From: a bacterium
GTDB lineage: Bacteria > Actinomycetota > Acidimicrobiia > Spongiisociales > Spongiisociaceae
Direction of reading: 5' to 3'
DNA length: 64,000 nucleotides
Assembly (NCBI GenBank): GCA_026710435.1
Contig: JAPOQZ010000254.1
Coordinates: 1 to 64,000, forward strand
Below the pieces are notes generated by a model. That model saw only the letters and a list, made by a program, of their open reading frames with translations, was not told where the DNA came from and did no database searches. Position numbers and translations under genes: made by a program. Positions within the stretch are counted from its first letter, which is position 1, and every line of letters starts with the position of its first letter. Shown here one piece after another: positions 25,412-33,631 of this stretch.

Positions 25412-25624
25412 CTAGCCTTGATTCTTCTTCATGTTTCCAGACACACCCACGGCAACAGGCCACATCAACCACATGATCGTGACTGGGCCTGGCTTCACCC
25501 GACGGGTGAAGGTCCCACAGGGCCGAGACAGGATTGTGGAAATGGCCGTAGTCCCTGGTCAGAAGCTTATATCCCGCACTCTGCTCGCCTAGTGCAAACC
25601 CCCGCATCAAGAATCGGGGCTAGA
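25412..25624. repeat. R element, copy 2 (about 213 bp)
   Basis: Aligned along its length with copy 1 at 16185-16392. Ends are CTAGCCTTGATTCTTC on the left and AAGAATCGGGGCTAG on the right. The right-end hairpin CCCCG..CGGGG is intact. Confidence 0.78.
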
Positions 25625-25984
25625 GCTAGCCGGGACTTCCAGTCGTAGGGCCGTGTCGCGAGGCGGGCGCAGCCGAGGATTCCGTCGCAAGTGTCGGTAG
25701 CGTGCCTCTGCGGAAGCGCAGGCTGGCGACTCTGTGACCAAGGCGCCGTAGACCCGACTTCCTGGCAGCCAGGTGGACCTCGGTGAGAGCAAGGCAGCCT
25801 CTCCCCGACATGGCGCCCCTTCAGTGTACGACGGCCGCGGTCGAACCGACCCAACCTCGCACGGCAACGGCTCACGAGTCCGGCTTCAACAGGTTTCGCC
25901 ACTTCACGCCGTACCATAATCCTTCAGGGTCCGAGAAGGGTGATCGAAGCGACGCCATCGGCTGGGAGTGGTGGTCCCCCATCA

Positions 25985-26086
25985 GGCATGCTGAACAATG
26001 ACGACTATTCGGGCATGCCGCCCGCCGGCGCAGGAGTAGTGCCGGCCCTTGGGGGCCGCCGGTGGATTGCTCAGCACCCTCCTAGA
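25985..26086. repeat. A element, copy A2 (about 100 bp)
   Basis: GCTGAACAATGACGA at the left and ATTGCTCAGCACCCTCCTAG at the right, as in A1. The left outer tip is eroded. The interior keeps GCCGCCCGCC and GGGGGCCGCCGGTGG, which pair. Confidence 0.72.
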
Positions 26087-26104
26087 CAGTGACCTCTAAC
26101 TTCA

Positions 26105-26116
26105 ACCACATGTGGT
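26105..26116. promoter_or_regulatory. Perfect 12-bp palindrome in the transhydrogenase leader
   Basis: ACCACATGTGGT is perfectly symmetric and lies about 250 bases before the transhydrogenase start, a possible operator. No cognate regulator is recognised. Confidence 0.25.
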
Positions 26117-26365
26117 GACATCCCTGGACGTGACCCGGGTCGCCCGACGTGCGGTACATACCGGCCGAAAGCAGGATGCTATTTCTATCTGGGACGGATC
26201 AACCCACCGAGGCGGCTAGCCTGACCGTGAGAGTGCGCAGCGACGATCGCCCGTGGACATCCGGGTAGCCGGTGCCCGCGAGACACCGGGCCTGGTTTGT
26301 GTTACCAATAGGCGACGGGGTGCGGGTCTCCCCGACCGAATACCGAAGGAGTGAGCGGATCAGCA

Positions 26366-27769
26366 ATGTCCGGCTATGACTATGACTTGGTGGTGATCGG
26401 ATCGGGGCCAGCCGGCCAAAGGGCGGCGATCCAGGGATCGAAGCTTGGCAAGCAGGTCGTGGTGGTCGAGCGGGAACCGCAGGTCGGGGGTCTCAACGTC
26501 ACCGCGGGAACGGTCAGCAAGACCATGCGGGATGCTGCCCTGTATCTGACGGGCTACCGGGAACGGAACTTCTACGGCGAGTCTTACGCGGTGAAGGACA
26601 ACATCACCATGGGTGACCTGATGGTGAGGACCCGCTACGTGATGCAGCAGCAGTCGGACATCCTGCGCAGCCATCTGGCTAAGAACCGGGTGGAGGTCAT
26701 CACGGCGGAGGGCTCATTCGTCGATCGCCACACCATCAATCTCTCATCACACGACGGCAAGTCCAACCGGACGATCACCACCGACAAGGTGGTCATCGCG
26801 GTAGGGACGTACTCGACCACTCCGCCTGTGGTGTACGCGGACGGAAGGATGATCTTCGTCAGCGACTACATCCTCGGGCTGGACAACCTGCCACGCACGT
26901 TGAGCATCGTCGGCGCGGGGGCGATCGGGCTGGAGTACTGCAGCACCTTCGCTGCTCTCGGCATCCGGGTCACCATGGTCGACCGGAACGATCGGCTACT
27001 CACCTTTGCCGACGAGGAGCTAGCAGACGCGCTGGCCTTCCACTTTCGCCAGAGGGGGGTGACGCTCCGGCTTCGCGAGATGGTGCACGACGTCGAGTAC
27101 CTAACCGACCAGCGGGGTCCACGCGTGAGGGTCAAGTTGGACAGCGGCAAGCAGATCATCAGCGAAGCGGTCATGTACTGCGTCGGGCGCACCGGCTCAA
27201 CCGACATACTCAACCTGGCTGCGATTGGGCTGGAGGCCGACGGACGGCGTCGGCTGACCGTGGATGAGAACTGCGAAACCAACGTGGAGGGCGTATACGC
27301 GGCTGGAGGTGTCGTAGGATTCCCCGACCTTGTCTCCACGTCGCGGATGCAGGGTCGACGAGCAGCTCGCCATGCCTTCGGTGAGCCATGCGACACGTAC
27401 CAGGACCTGCTGCCGTACACCATCAAGACCATCCCCGAAGTGGCGATGGTCGGCAAGACCGAAACACAGCTCACCGAGGAGGGCGTCCCATACGAGATCG
27501 GCAAGGCTCTGTACCGGGACACCGAGAGCAGCATGGTCAGAGGTGACGATACAGGCTTCCTGAAGATGCTCTTCCACCTCGAAACCAAGGAATTACTGGG
27601 AGTCCACATCATCGGGGACGAGGCAGCCGAGCTGATCCACATCGGTCAAGCGGTCATAGCCCACGGCGGAACGATCGACTACTTCGTCGAGGCGGTCATC
27701 GGCTATCCAACCCTAGCCGAGTGCTACACGACGGCGGCACTCGACGGAATGACCCGTCTCGGGCTGTAG
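26366..27769 (+). CDS. sthA: Soluble pyridine nucleotide transhydrogenase (Si-specific type)
   Basis: A 467-residue flavoprotein disulfide reductase-fold enzyme that moves hydride between NADPH and NAD. VIGSGPAGQRAA binds FAD, and IVGAGAIGLEYCSTFAALG binds the nucleotide. The C-terminal interface domain is complete (GVHIIGDEAAELIHIGQ). The segment YLTGYRERNFYG resembles mycobacterial Sth. The usual redox-site motif GGxCxxxGxxPSK reads GGLNVTAGTVSK, so both cysteine positions are lost, in line with an enzyme that needs no disulfide. ATG 26366 (MSGYDYDL) is preferred; AAGGAG lies 14 bases upstream, nearer to a GTG at 26351. Confidence 0.85.
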   Translation: MSGYDYDLVVIGSGPAGQRAAIQGSKLGKQVVVVEREPQVGGLNVTAGTVSKTMRDAALYLTGYRERNFYGESYAVKDNITMGDLMVRTRYVMQQQSDILRSHLAKNRVEVITAEGSFVDRHTINLSSHDGKSNRTITTDKVVIAVGTYSTTPPVVYADGRMIFVSDYILGLDNLPRTLSIVGAGAIGLEYCSTFAALGIRVTMVDRNDRLLTFADEELADALAFHFRQRGVTLRLREMVHDVEYLTDQRGPRVRVKLDSGKQIISEAVMYCVGRTGSTDILNLAAIGLEADGRRRLTVDENCETNVEGVYAAGGVVGFPDLVSTSRMQGRRAARHAFGEPCDTYQDLLPYTIKTIPEVAMVGKTETQLTEEGVPYEIGKALYRDTESSMVRGDDTGFLKMLFHLETKELLGVHIIGDEAAELIHIGQAVIAHGGTIDYFVEAVIGYPTLAECYTTAALDGMTRLGL

Positions 27770-27950
27770 GCCACACTCCACTCGGAACACCCCCGTTCAT
27801 GCCGTCGTACCCCCTGGTCGGCATCCTGGGTGATTCCCCGGGTGAGCATCTATCCTCGCACGCTCCAAACCCGTCTCTCCGACAACGACGCCGACCGCTT
27901 GGTATTGTGCTCGACATGTCGTGTGTCTTCTTCTGGCCTGCGGAGGAAAT

Positions 27951-28808
27951 ATGTTGACCGGCGCCCAGATCGATAGCTACCACAAAGACGGCTACCTGAT
28001 CGTCCAAAACGTGCTCCCTACTGATGAGATCGAAGCACTTATACGGGTCACCGATCGACTGCTGCAGCAAGCCCTCTACGTCCAAGGCCACGACGATGTG
28101 TTCGACGTCGGACCGGGCCACTCGCCCGCTACACCTCGGGTCCGGCGGATTAGACACCCGAATCTCGTTGATCCCGTGTACGACAGAGTGCTACGGCACC
28201 CGGCAATCCACCGGATCGTGGAGCAGTTGGTCGGTTCATCCGGTATCCGGTATCAAGAGACCAAACTGAACGTCAAGGCAGCCGGTAGCGGCGAGCCGGT
28301 GGAGTGGCATCAGGATTGGGCCTTCGTCCCCCACACGAACGACGATCTGCTCGCCGTCGGGATACCCCTCGACGACATGACTGTCGAGAACGGCTGTCTG
28401 AGAGTCGTTCCCGGCTCGCATCGTGCCGGCATCTTCGACCATCACGCCGATGGCCTATTCGTCGGAGCAGTGGATCCGGAACCGATTCGGAGTGTCCTGG
28501 AGACCGCGGTGCCGATCGAGGTCGAGGCCGGCGGCATCTCGATCCACCACGTCCGAGCCCTGCACGGCTCGGCGCCGAACCCGTCGCATCGTTCGCGCCG
28601 TCTTTACCTGCTGGAGTTGGGCGCTGCTGATGCCTGGCCTCTCATGGGGGTGGACGACCTGGCCGAATTCGACGGCCGCATCGTCCGTGGCCACCCAACG
28701 ATCGAACCCCGCGTCGAGCCCGTACCGGTCCGGATTCCGCTGCCGAGAAGACCCGCTGGATCGATCTACCAACTGCAGGAGTCCGTGCCTTCGTCCGCGT
28801 TCGGCTAA
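27951..28808 (+). CDS. Phytanoyl-CoA dioxygenase (PhyH) family Fe(II)/2-oxoglutarate oxygenase
   Basis: A 285-residue double-stranded beta-helix oxygenase. VEWHQDW gives the H-x-D pair (His120, Asp122), and ALHGSAPNPSHRSRR gives the distal His205 and the arginine that binds 2-oxoglutarate. LRVVPGSHRAG is also typical. Members hydroxylate small molecules such as acyl-CoA, ectoine or alkyl phosphonates; the substrate is open. GGAGGAAAT directly precedes ATG 27951, a strong start. It follows the transhydrogenase gene by 180 bases on the same strand and is probably a separate unit. Confidence 0.87.
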   Translation: MLTGAQIDSYHKDGYLIVQNVLPTDEIEALIRVTDRLLQQALYVQGHDDVFDVGPGHSPATPRVRRIRHPNLVDPVYDRVLRHPAIHRIVEQLVGSSGIRYQETKLNVKAAGSGEPVEWHQDWAFVPHTNDDLLAVGIPLDDMTVENGCLRVVPGSHRAGIFDHHADGLFVGAVDPEPIRSVLETAVPIEVEAGGISIHHVRALHGSAPNPSHRSRRLYLLELGAADAWPLMGVDDLAEFDGRIVRGHPTIEPRVEPVPVRIPLPRRPAGSIYQLQESVPSSAFG

Positions 28809-29151
28809 TCGCGATGTTCATCCGTGGAGGGCCACGGCTCCAGTAACCGGCTCAGAGGCGAAGTCCCCTGACCGGGGATTTGGACGTTGGCGAGGCTCTG
28901 CGCCCCATGCATCAATACCTGGTCCGGAGCGTGAGCGGTGGGTTCGTATCTCGAAAAGCGGGTTCGCCGGTCCTGGAACTCAGGCTCGAGTGTAAGTCAG
29001 GTCAGGCCGGGCTAACCGTTTCGTACCTATGGATTACCTCGTTCATACAGTGCCGCCGCTATCCGATTGCGCTGTCCGCAAACCAGTTGCGGCCTCCGCA
29101 ACACAGGGTTAGAGTCGAATTGCCAGGCCCCCGGCGAAGAGGTACCCCGTC
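28809..29151. other. Intergenic gap containing an IclR-type operator candidate
   Basis: About 340 bases between the oxygenase gene and the amino acid importer. The only structured element found is the three-half-site sequence at 29067-29091. No convincing -35/-10 pair was seen. Confidence 0.45.
29067..29091 (-). promoter_or_regulatory. Three-half-site operator candidate, site 1
   Basis: On the minus strand CGCAA-CTGGT-TTGCG-GACA-GCGCAA. The spacing is the same as at 52633-52657 and 59707-59731. It lies 60 bases before the amino acid-binding lipoprotein gene, in the opposite orientation to the other two relative to the downstream gene. Confidence 0.6.
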
Positions 29152-30048
29152 ATGCGTAGCAGCCGCAAGCCCCATCATGTAAGATCGCTCCTGATCAGCA
29201 TGGCAACTGTGATGCTGGTCTTCACAGCGTGTGGGGAATCGGAACCGGAAGAGACAACAACGGCGGCGACGGCGCCGGCCACCACGGCCGCGCAACCAGA
29301 GCATGCTTTTGGTGGTCGGTTGGCTGAGGTGGTTGAGCGTGGTGTGTTGCGGGTGGGTGTTGCGTTCTACGCGCCGACGTCTATCGAGACTCCCGAGGGG
29401 GACATCAGGGGTGTTGACATCGATGTGACGGGCCAGCTTGCCGAGCGGCTGGGTGTTGACATCGAGTACATTCCGGTGGGGTGGGACGTGATCGCGGCGG
29501 GTGTGCAGGCCGATCGCTATGACATGACGGTCACTCTGGTGGTGAGTGATGAGCGGGATCAGGTTCTTGATTTTTCGGATCCGCTGTATTCGGTCGACCA
29601 ACTGTTCCTGGTGCGTGCTGACAGTCCGTATCAGACGCTTGACGATCTGAACGATCCGTCGGTTACCGCGATTGTGAGTGTCGGTTCTTACGGGGAGACG
29701 GTGGTCGACACCTATATACCTAATGTGACCAAGCGGACTGTGGCGGGGATCACGAACGTTCAGGCGTTGGCCGAGGTGTTGACGGGCCGGGCCGATGTGG
29801 AGGTTATCGAGACGCCGTTCACGACTCGTCGTGTGAAGGCACGGTATGGGGATGATGTGAGGTTCATTCCCGATGTCACCGAGCCGTTGCAGAGCGACTT
29901 CGTGGCTTACGGACTCCCGGAGGGCGACAGCGAGTTTGTGGAGTACGTGAACGCGTTCCTCGCCGATCTCAGGGCCGCCAACGCGATCGAGCCACTGTTC
30001 GACAAATACGTGGAAGAACTCCTCGAACCGATCATCATCGAGGAGTAG
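29152..30048 (+). CDS. Polar amino acid ABC transporter substrate-binding lipoprotein
   Basis: A 298-residue SBP_bac_3 protein. A signal peptide ends in VFTACGES, so Cys27 should be lipidated and anchor it outside the membrane. A short Thr/Ala-rich linker follows. The mature domain shows VLRVGVAFYAPTS and GVDIDVTGQLAERLGVDIEYIPV, typical of His/Gln/Arg-type binding proteins. The coding region from about 29300 to 29900 prefers G- and T-ending codons (GGT, GTT, GTG, TTG), unlike the C-rich codons of its neighbours, which hints at a different origin. The permeases and ATPase follow after 176 bases. An IclR-type operator candidate lies upstream. Confidence 0.88.
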   Translation: MRSSRKPHHVRSLLISMATVMLVFTACGESEPEETTTAATAPATTAAQPEHAFGGRLAEVVERGVLRVGVAFYAPTSIETPEGDIRGVDIDVTGQLAERLGVDIEYIPVGWDVIAAGVQADRYDMTVTLVVSDERDQVLDFSDPLYSVDQLFLVRADSPYQTLDDLNDPSVTAIVSVGSYGETVVDTYIPNVTKRTVAGITNVQALAEVLTGRADVEVIETPFTTRRVKARYGDDVRFIPDVTEPLQSDFVAYGLPEGDSEFVEYVNAFLADLRAANAIEPLFDKYVEELLEPIIIEE

Positions 30049-30224
30049 ATCGTCAGGACGGGCGAACGCGAGCGGGCGGACGGCCGCCGTTCCCGGGTCC
30101 GCGGTAGTAGGCTGTTTACGGTATCAGTCCCTAGCCGTGGGCCTGACGTTTCCGATCCGTCCTTATCGTGCCATGCGGGGACAGGACTAGTTCCTGGCGG
30201 TACCGGTGCTGACCGGGAGCACGT

Positions 30225-30881
30225 ATGGAACTGAGCTTCGACCCGGTCTTCGCTCGGATTCCGTTGCTTCTCCAAGGTCTGTGGCTAACCGTCTCCCTGG
30301 CCGTGTTGGCATTCGTCATGGGAACCGTGGGGGGGCTTCCCCTCGCCTTGGGGCGTATGTCCTCGGCGCTGCGGTCCGTGATTACGGGGCTGATCGAAGC
30401 AACCCTGTCGACTCCGGTCCCCCTCCAGCTGTTCCTGGTGTTCTTCGGCTTGACCACGTTCGACCTCTTTTTCACACCGTTCCAAGCAGTCCTGATCGTC
30501 TTGACCTGGAACCAGGCAGTCGTAATGGCCGAGAACTACCGGGCTGGACTGCAGTCGGTACCCGAGGGCTACAAGCGCGCAGGCGTCGTCCTCGGTCTGA
30601 GCCGGACCGACCGGTACCGGTTCGTGATCCTCCCGCTGGCGATACGGGCCGTCCTCCCACCGATGACGAGTTCGACCGTCAACCTGATCAAGGATTCAGC
30701 CCTCGCCGGCTTCATCGGTGCGACCGACCTTCTCAACGCAGGCTTGATAGGTGCCACGGAGAGCTTCAGACCGATCGAGTTCTACACGGTCGTTGCCATC
30801 GTCTACTTCGTGATCTCCTATCCGGTCGTGTTGCTCGCGGATCGCATGGAAAACGCGATGGCAGTCTCAAGGGACCGGTGA
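30225..30881 (+). CDS. Polar amino acid ABC transporter permease (first)
   Basis: A 218-residue HisM/GlnP-type inner-membrane subunit with five to six hydrophobic segments. YRAGLQSVPEGYKRAGVVLGLSRTDRYRFVILPLAIR holds the EAA loop that contacts the ATPase. The gene is followed three bases later by the second permease, and the two should form a heterodimer. It belongs with the lipoprotein gene upstream; the specific amino acid is not known. Confidence 0.88.
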   Translation: MELSFDPVFARIPLLLQGLWLTVSLAVLAFVMGTVGGLPLALGRMSSALRSVITGLIEATLSTPVPLQLFLVFFGLTTFDLFFTPFQAVLIVLTWNQAVVMAENYRAGLQSVPEGYKRAGVVLGLSRTDRYRFVILPLAIRAVLPPMTSSTVNLIKDSALAGFIGATDLLNAGLIGATESFRPIEFYTVVAIVYFVISYPVVLLADRMENAMAVSRDR

Positions 30882-30884
30882 CGT

Positions 30885-31553
30885 ATGGAGTTCGTAGGTG
30901 AACTCATCGACTACATCCCGGCATTCTGGCGCGGGTTGCGCTACACGCTCGGGCTCGCCGCCATTGCGCTAACACTCGGCGTGGTGCTCGGCCTCTTGAT
31001 TGCCCTTGCCCGGATGTCAAGATACCGATTCTTCAGGATCCCGGCCACCGTGTTCGTCGAGTTCTTCCGGACCACTCCCCTAGTCGTCCAGATAGTCTGG
31101 ATCTTCTTCGTGCTGCCAGTGATTCTCGACATCTCGCTCTCATCCTTCCACGCAGGAGCGATCGCCCTGGGTATGAACCAGGCGGCATACAAGTCCGAAC
31201 TCTTCCGTGCCGGTCTGGAGGAGGTGACAGGCAGCCAGCGTCGGGCCGCACGGGTCCTCGGGCTCAGCCGGCTGGATGCCTTCCGGTTCGTTGTGGCACC
31301 CCAGGCAATCGCGGTCATCCTGCCGGCATTCATGGCCCATACGATGCTGCTCGTCAAGGGGACAGCATACGTCAGCATCCTGCGGGTGCCGGAACTGACG
31401 CATACCGCGACCCTGATCTCGCTGGACTCCTTCCGGTTCCTCGAGGTCTACGTGGTAGTCGGTGTGATCTACTTCCTGATGATCTACCCACTTGGTGGGC
31501 TCGGACGCTGGTTGGAGAAGCGAGGGAGCGGCAGATGGAGGGTACAGCAATGA
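30885..31553 (+). CDS. Polar amino acid ABC transporter permease (second)
   Basis: A 222-residue permease of the same HisMQ type as its upstream neighbour. [36 protein letters not shown] is the EAA loop. [16 protein letters not shown] near residue 65 is the family hallmark. Its stop overlaps the ATPase start (ATGA), so both are made together. Confidence 0.9.
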   Translation: MEFVGELIDYIPAFWRGLRYTLGLAAIALTLGVVLGLLIALARMSRYRFFRIPATVFVEFFRTTPLVVQIVWIFFVLPVILDISLSSFHAGAIALGMNQAAYKSELFRAGLEEVTGSQRRAARVLGLSRLDAFRFVVAPQAIAVILPAFMAHTMLLVKGTAYVSILRVPELTHTATLISLDSFRFLEVYVVVGVIYFLMIYPLGGLGRWLEKRGSGRWRVQQ

Positions 31554-32353
31554 GCAAAGGCAGGTCGTCAGGATCACGGTCGGCGAAGGTCACCGTGAGA
31601 TCGCTTGACAAGTCGTATGACTCCTTGGCAGTGCTGCGTGACATCTCACTCGAGGTCGAGCCCAGTGATGTACTGGTATTGATCGGCCCCAGTGGCTCGG
31701 GCAAGAGCACACTGCTGCGGATGATCGCCCGGTTGGAACCGTTCGACCGGGGCGAGCTATGGATAGGGGACCAACTCGTCGGGGTCGGGCAACACCAGGA
31801 GCCGGATACTGAGAGGTCCCTCGCAGCCCCCGATGTCCGCCACGCCCTTCGCAAGGAGGTGGGCATGGTCTTCCAGCAGTTCAACCTCTTCCCGCACCTA
31901 ACCGTACTCAGAAACGTGACCCTCGCCCCAGAACGGGTCAGGAAGCTCAGCCAGGACGATGCCGAGAAACTGGCCATGACCCTGCTCGAGAATGTGGGCC
32001 TGTCGGAGAAGGCCCACGAGTACCCGGCGCGCCTGTCGGGTGGGCAACAACAACGCGTCGCGATCGCACGAGCTCTCGCAATGGGTCCGGAGGTGATGCT
32101 GTTCGACGAGGTGACGTCCGCCCTCGACCCGGAGCTCGTTGGCGAGGTTCTCGCCGTCATGAGAAAACTCGCGGATGAGGGGATGACGATGATCGTCGTC
32201 ACGCACGAGATGCATTTCGCTCAGGACGTTGCAGACAAGGTCATCTTCATGGACGAAGGAAGGGTGGTTGAGATAGGCCCACCCGACCAGATATTCCACC
32301 AACCCCGTCAACCGAGAACCCAGGCATTCTTGAGGAGGCTGCTAGCCCGGTGA
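31550..32353 (+). CDS. Polar amino acid ABC transporter ATPase
   Basis: A 267-residue GlnQ/HisP-type ATPase. [14 protein letters not shown] is Walker [17 protein letters not shown] the Q-loop region, [17 protein letters not shown] the signature and [15 protein letters not shown] Walker B, followed by VVTHEM with the switch His. About 25 residues between the Walker A region and the Q-loop ([20 protein letters not shown]) are longer than usual. The last codons and the stop lie inside the left end of an R repeat, so the natural C-terminus may have been altered slightly by that insertion. Confidence 0.9.
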   Translation: MSKGRSSGSRSAKVTVRSLDKSYDSLAVLRDISLEVEPSDVLVLIGPSGSGKSTLLRMIARLEPFDRGELWIGDQLVGVGQHQEPDTERSLAAPDVRHALRKEVGMVFQQFNLFPHLTVLRNVTLAPERVRKLSQDDAEKLAMTLLENVGLSEKAHEYPARLSGGQQQRVAIARALAMGPEVMLFDEVTSALDPELVGEVLAVMRKLADEGMTMIVVTHEMHFAQDVADKVIFMDEGRVVEIGPPDQIFHQPRQPRTQAFLRRLLAR

Positions 32354-32422
32354 CTCGACACCTACCCGGTCTTGGTGCGGGGGTTCGTTCGGCACAAACC
32401 CCCGCATGAAGAATCGGGGCTA
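32342..32422. repeat. R element, copy 3 (about 81 bp, internally deleted)
   Basis: The left end CTAGCCCGG and CGACACCTACCCGG match the start of other copies, and the right end CAAACCCCCGCATGAAGAA followed by TCGGGGCTA matches their end. The middle is missing. The element begins within the last codons of the ABC ATPase gene. Confidence 0.6.
32376..32406 (+). terminator. Strong hairpin after the amino acid ABC operon
   Basis: TGCGGGGGTT (32376-32385) pairs perfectly with AACCCCCGCA (32397-32406) across an 11-base loop, 22 bases after the ATPase stop. It is made in part from the R element right end. There is no T-run. Confidence 0.6.
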
Positions 32423-32559
32423 ACGCAAGCAAGGCCGCAACCAATAGGACGCTCCATCCATTGAGTAAGAACGAGTTCTAGCCGAGCCGTGCCACGATAG
32501 CTTGGATCATGGAGAGGTGGGCTTCTCTCTTACGCGTCATGTCTGGTGGGTCTTACGAG

Positions 32560-32668
32560 CCTAGAAAGGTGTTGAACAATGACGATTGCTCGGGTGTGCC
32601 GCCCGCAGACCCAGGTACTATGCCAGCGGTTGGCAGGCCGCTGGTGGACTGCTCGGCGCCCTCCTAGA
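32560..32668. repeat. A element, copy A3 (about 109 bp)
   Basis: Left tip CCTAGAAAGGTGTTGAACAA, right tip GCTCGGCGCCCTCCTAG. The interior is very close to A1, with GTTGGCAGGCCGCTGGTGGA shared exactly. Confidence 0.75.
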
Positions 32669-32827
32669 ACGTCCTACGGCTGTCCCCAGTCTCGGATTGC
32701 AATCAGACTCCGTCCTCTTGGCAAGGAAGCTGTTTCGGAAATCCGGAAGAGCAAGGTTGATCCGGAGTATGCGGTTGAACACCTTGACGCCCCGGAACCT
32801 GTGGCGTACGCGGCTGATTCGTTCCGA

Positions 32828-33631
32828 TCAGGTTTTCTTGGCGGCCTTCGTGTAGCGGCGGACAGATAGCGGGGCAAAGATCGCGATGACGATCCCGGCC
32901 CAGATGATCGAGTAGATGACGGGATGCTGGAGGGGCCAGACGGTGGGTTCGGGGGTTCCCGGGGGGATGTTACCGAACAGGGTCCGGGTGGCGTGGGCGA
33001 GCGACGAGATCGGGTTCCACTCGGCGAACACTCGCAGCACCGTCGGTAGGTTCTCGGAGGGGACGAACGTGTTGGCGATGAACGTGATCGGGAAGATCAC
33101 CATGAACGAGGCGTTGTTCAGCACCTCGACGCTGGGAACTATGAGCCCGACCAGAGCCATCATCCAGGAAATGGAGTAGGCGAACAGCAGGAGCAGGCCG
33201 AACCCCGCCAAGGCGTCGAGGATGCTCCCGCGCATTCTCCAGCCCACCAGAAGGCCGGTTAGCCCCATGATCAACAGGGTGAGAACGTTGTAAATGACGT
33301 CGCTGGCCGTGCGTCCCAGCACCACTGCCGCTCGGGACATGGGCAGCGACCGGAACCGGTCGATGATGCCCTTCTGCATGTCGTCGGCTAGGCCGGCCCC
33401 CGTGAAGGTGGCGCCGAAGACCACCGTCTGGGCGAAGATCCCCGCCATCAGGAACTCCCTGTATGAACCGCCGGGTATCTGGATAGCGCTGCCGAACACG
33501 TATGCGAAGAGCAGCACGAACATGATCGGGGATATGAGAACGAACACCAGAATGTCGGGGACGCGCTTGATCTTGATGAGGTTGCGCTTGGCGATGACCA
33601 TCCCGTCGTTGATCGCGTACAGAACGTTCAC
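32828..33631 (-). CDS. ABC-2 type exporter permease (DrrB-like)
   Basis: A 267-residue membrane protein with six hydrophobic segments and the ABC-2 domain pattern: PIMFVLLFAYVFGSAI, FGATFTGAGLADDMQKGIIDRFRSLPMSR and FPITFIANTFVPSENLP. These are typical of daunorubicin-resistance DrrB-type permeases. Start GTG 33631 overlaps the ATPase stop (GTGA). With the ATPase it should form an exporter for a lipophilic compound or a cell-envelope lipid. The substrate is unknown. Confidence 0.9.
   Translation of the reverse strand: MNVLYAINDGMVIAKRNLIKIKRVPDILVFVLISPIMFVLLFAYVFGSAIQIPGGSYREFLMAGIFAQTVVFGATFTGAGLADDMQKGIIDRFRSLPMSRAAVVLGRTASDVIYNVLTLLIMGLTGLLVGWRMRGSILDALAGFGLLLLFAYSISWMMALVGLIVPSVEVLNNASFMVIFPITFIANTFVPSENLPTVLRVFAEWNPISSLAHATRTLFGNIPPGTPEPTVWPLQHPVIYSIIWAGIVIAIFAPLSVRRYTKAAKKT

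Larger units (their letters stand above)
24489..26365. other. Large gap filled with short repeats, including two A elements and one R element
   Basis: Nearly 1.9 kb without a convincing full-size gene. It contains, in order, two tiny overlapping frames, A1 (25022-25130), R2 (25412-25624), A2 (25985-26086), a 12-bp palindrome and the leader of the transhydrogenase gene. The stretches 25131-25411 and 25625-25984 show no recognisable gene. They may be remains of an older insertion. Confidence 0.55.

Noticed and set aside
25567-25917. 116-codon minus-strand frame that might be a transposase remnant
   Set aside because: No transposase motif such as DDE or a Tyr/HUH site could be seen; the sequence is not recognisable.
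26300-26345. Possible thiamine pyrophosphate-type riboswitch in the transhydrogenase leader
   Set aside because: A GGGGTGC and small hairpins are present but the CTGAGA and other conserved thi-box parts are missing.
28864-28880. Short hairpin TCCCC-TGACC-GGGGA as a terminator after the oxygenase gene
   Set aside because: The stem is only 5 bp and has no T-run; too weak to list as a feature.
29900-30224. tRNA-like folds in the gaps around the amino acid importer
   Set aside because: No cloverleaf with a GTTC loop and paired acceptor stem could be built.
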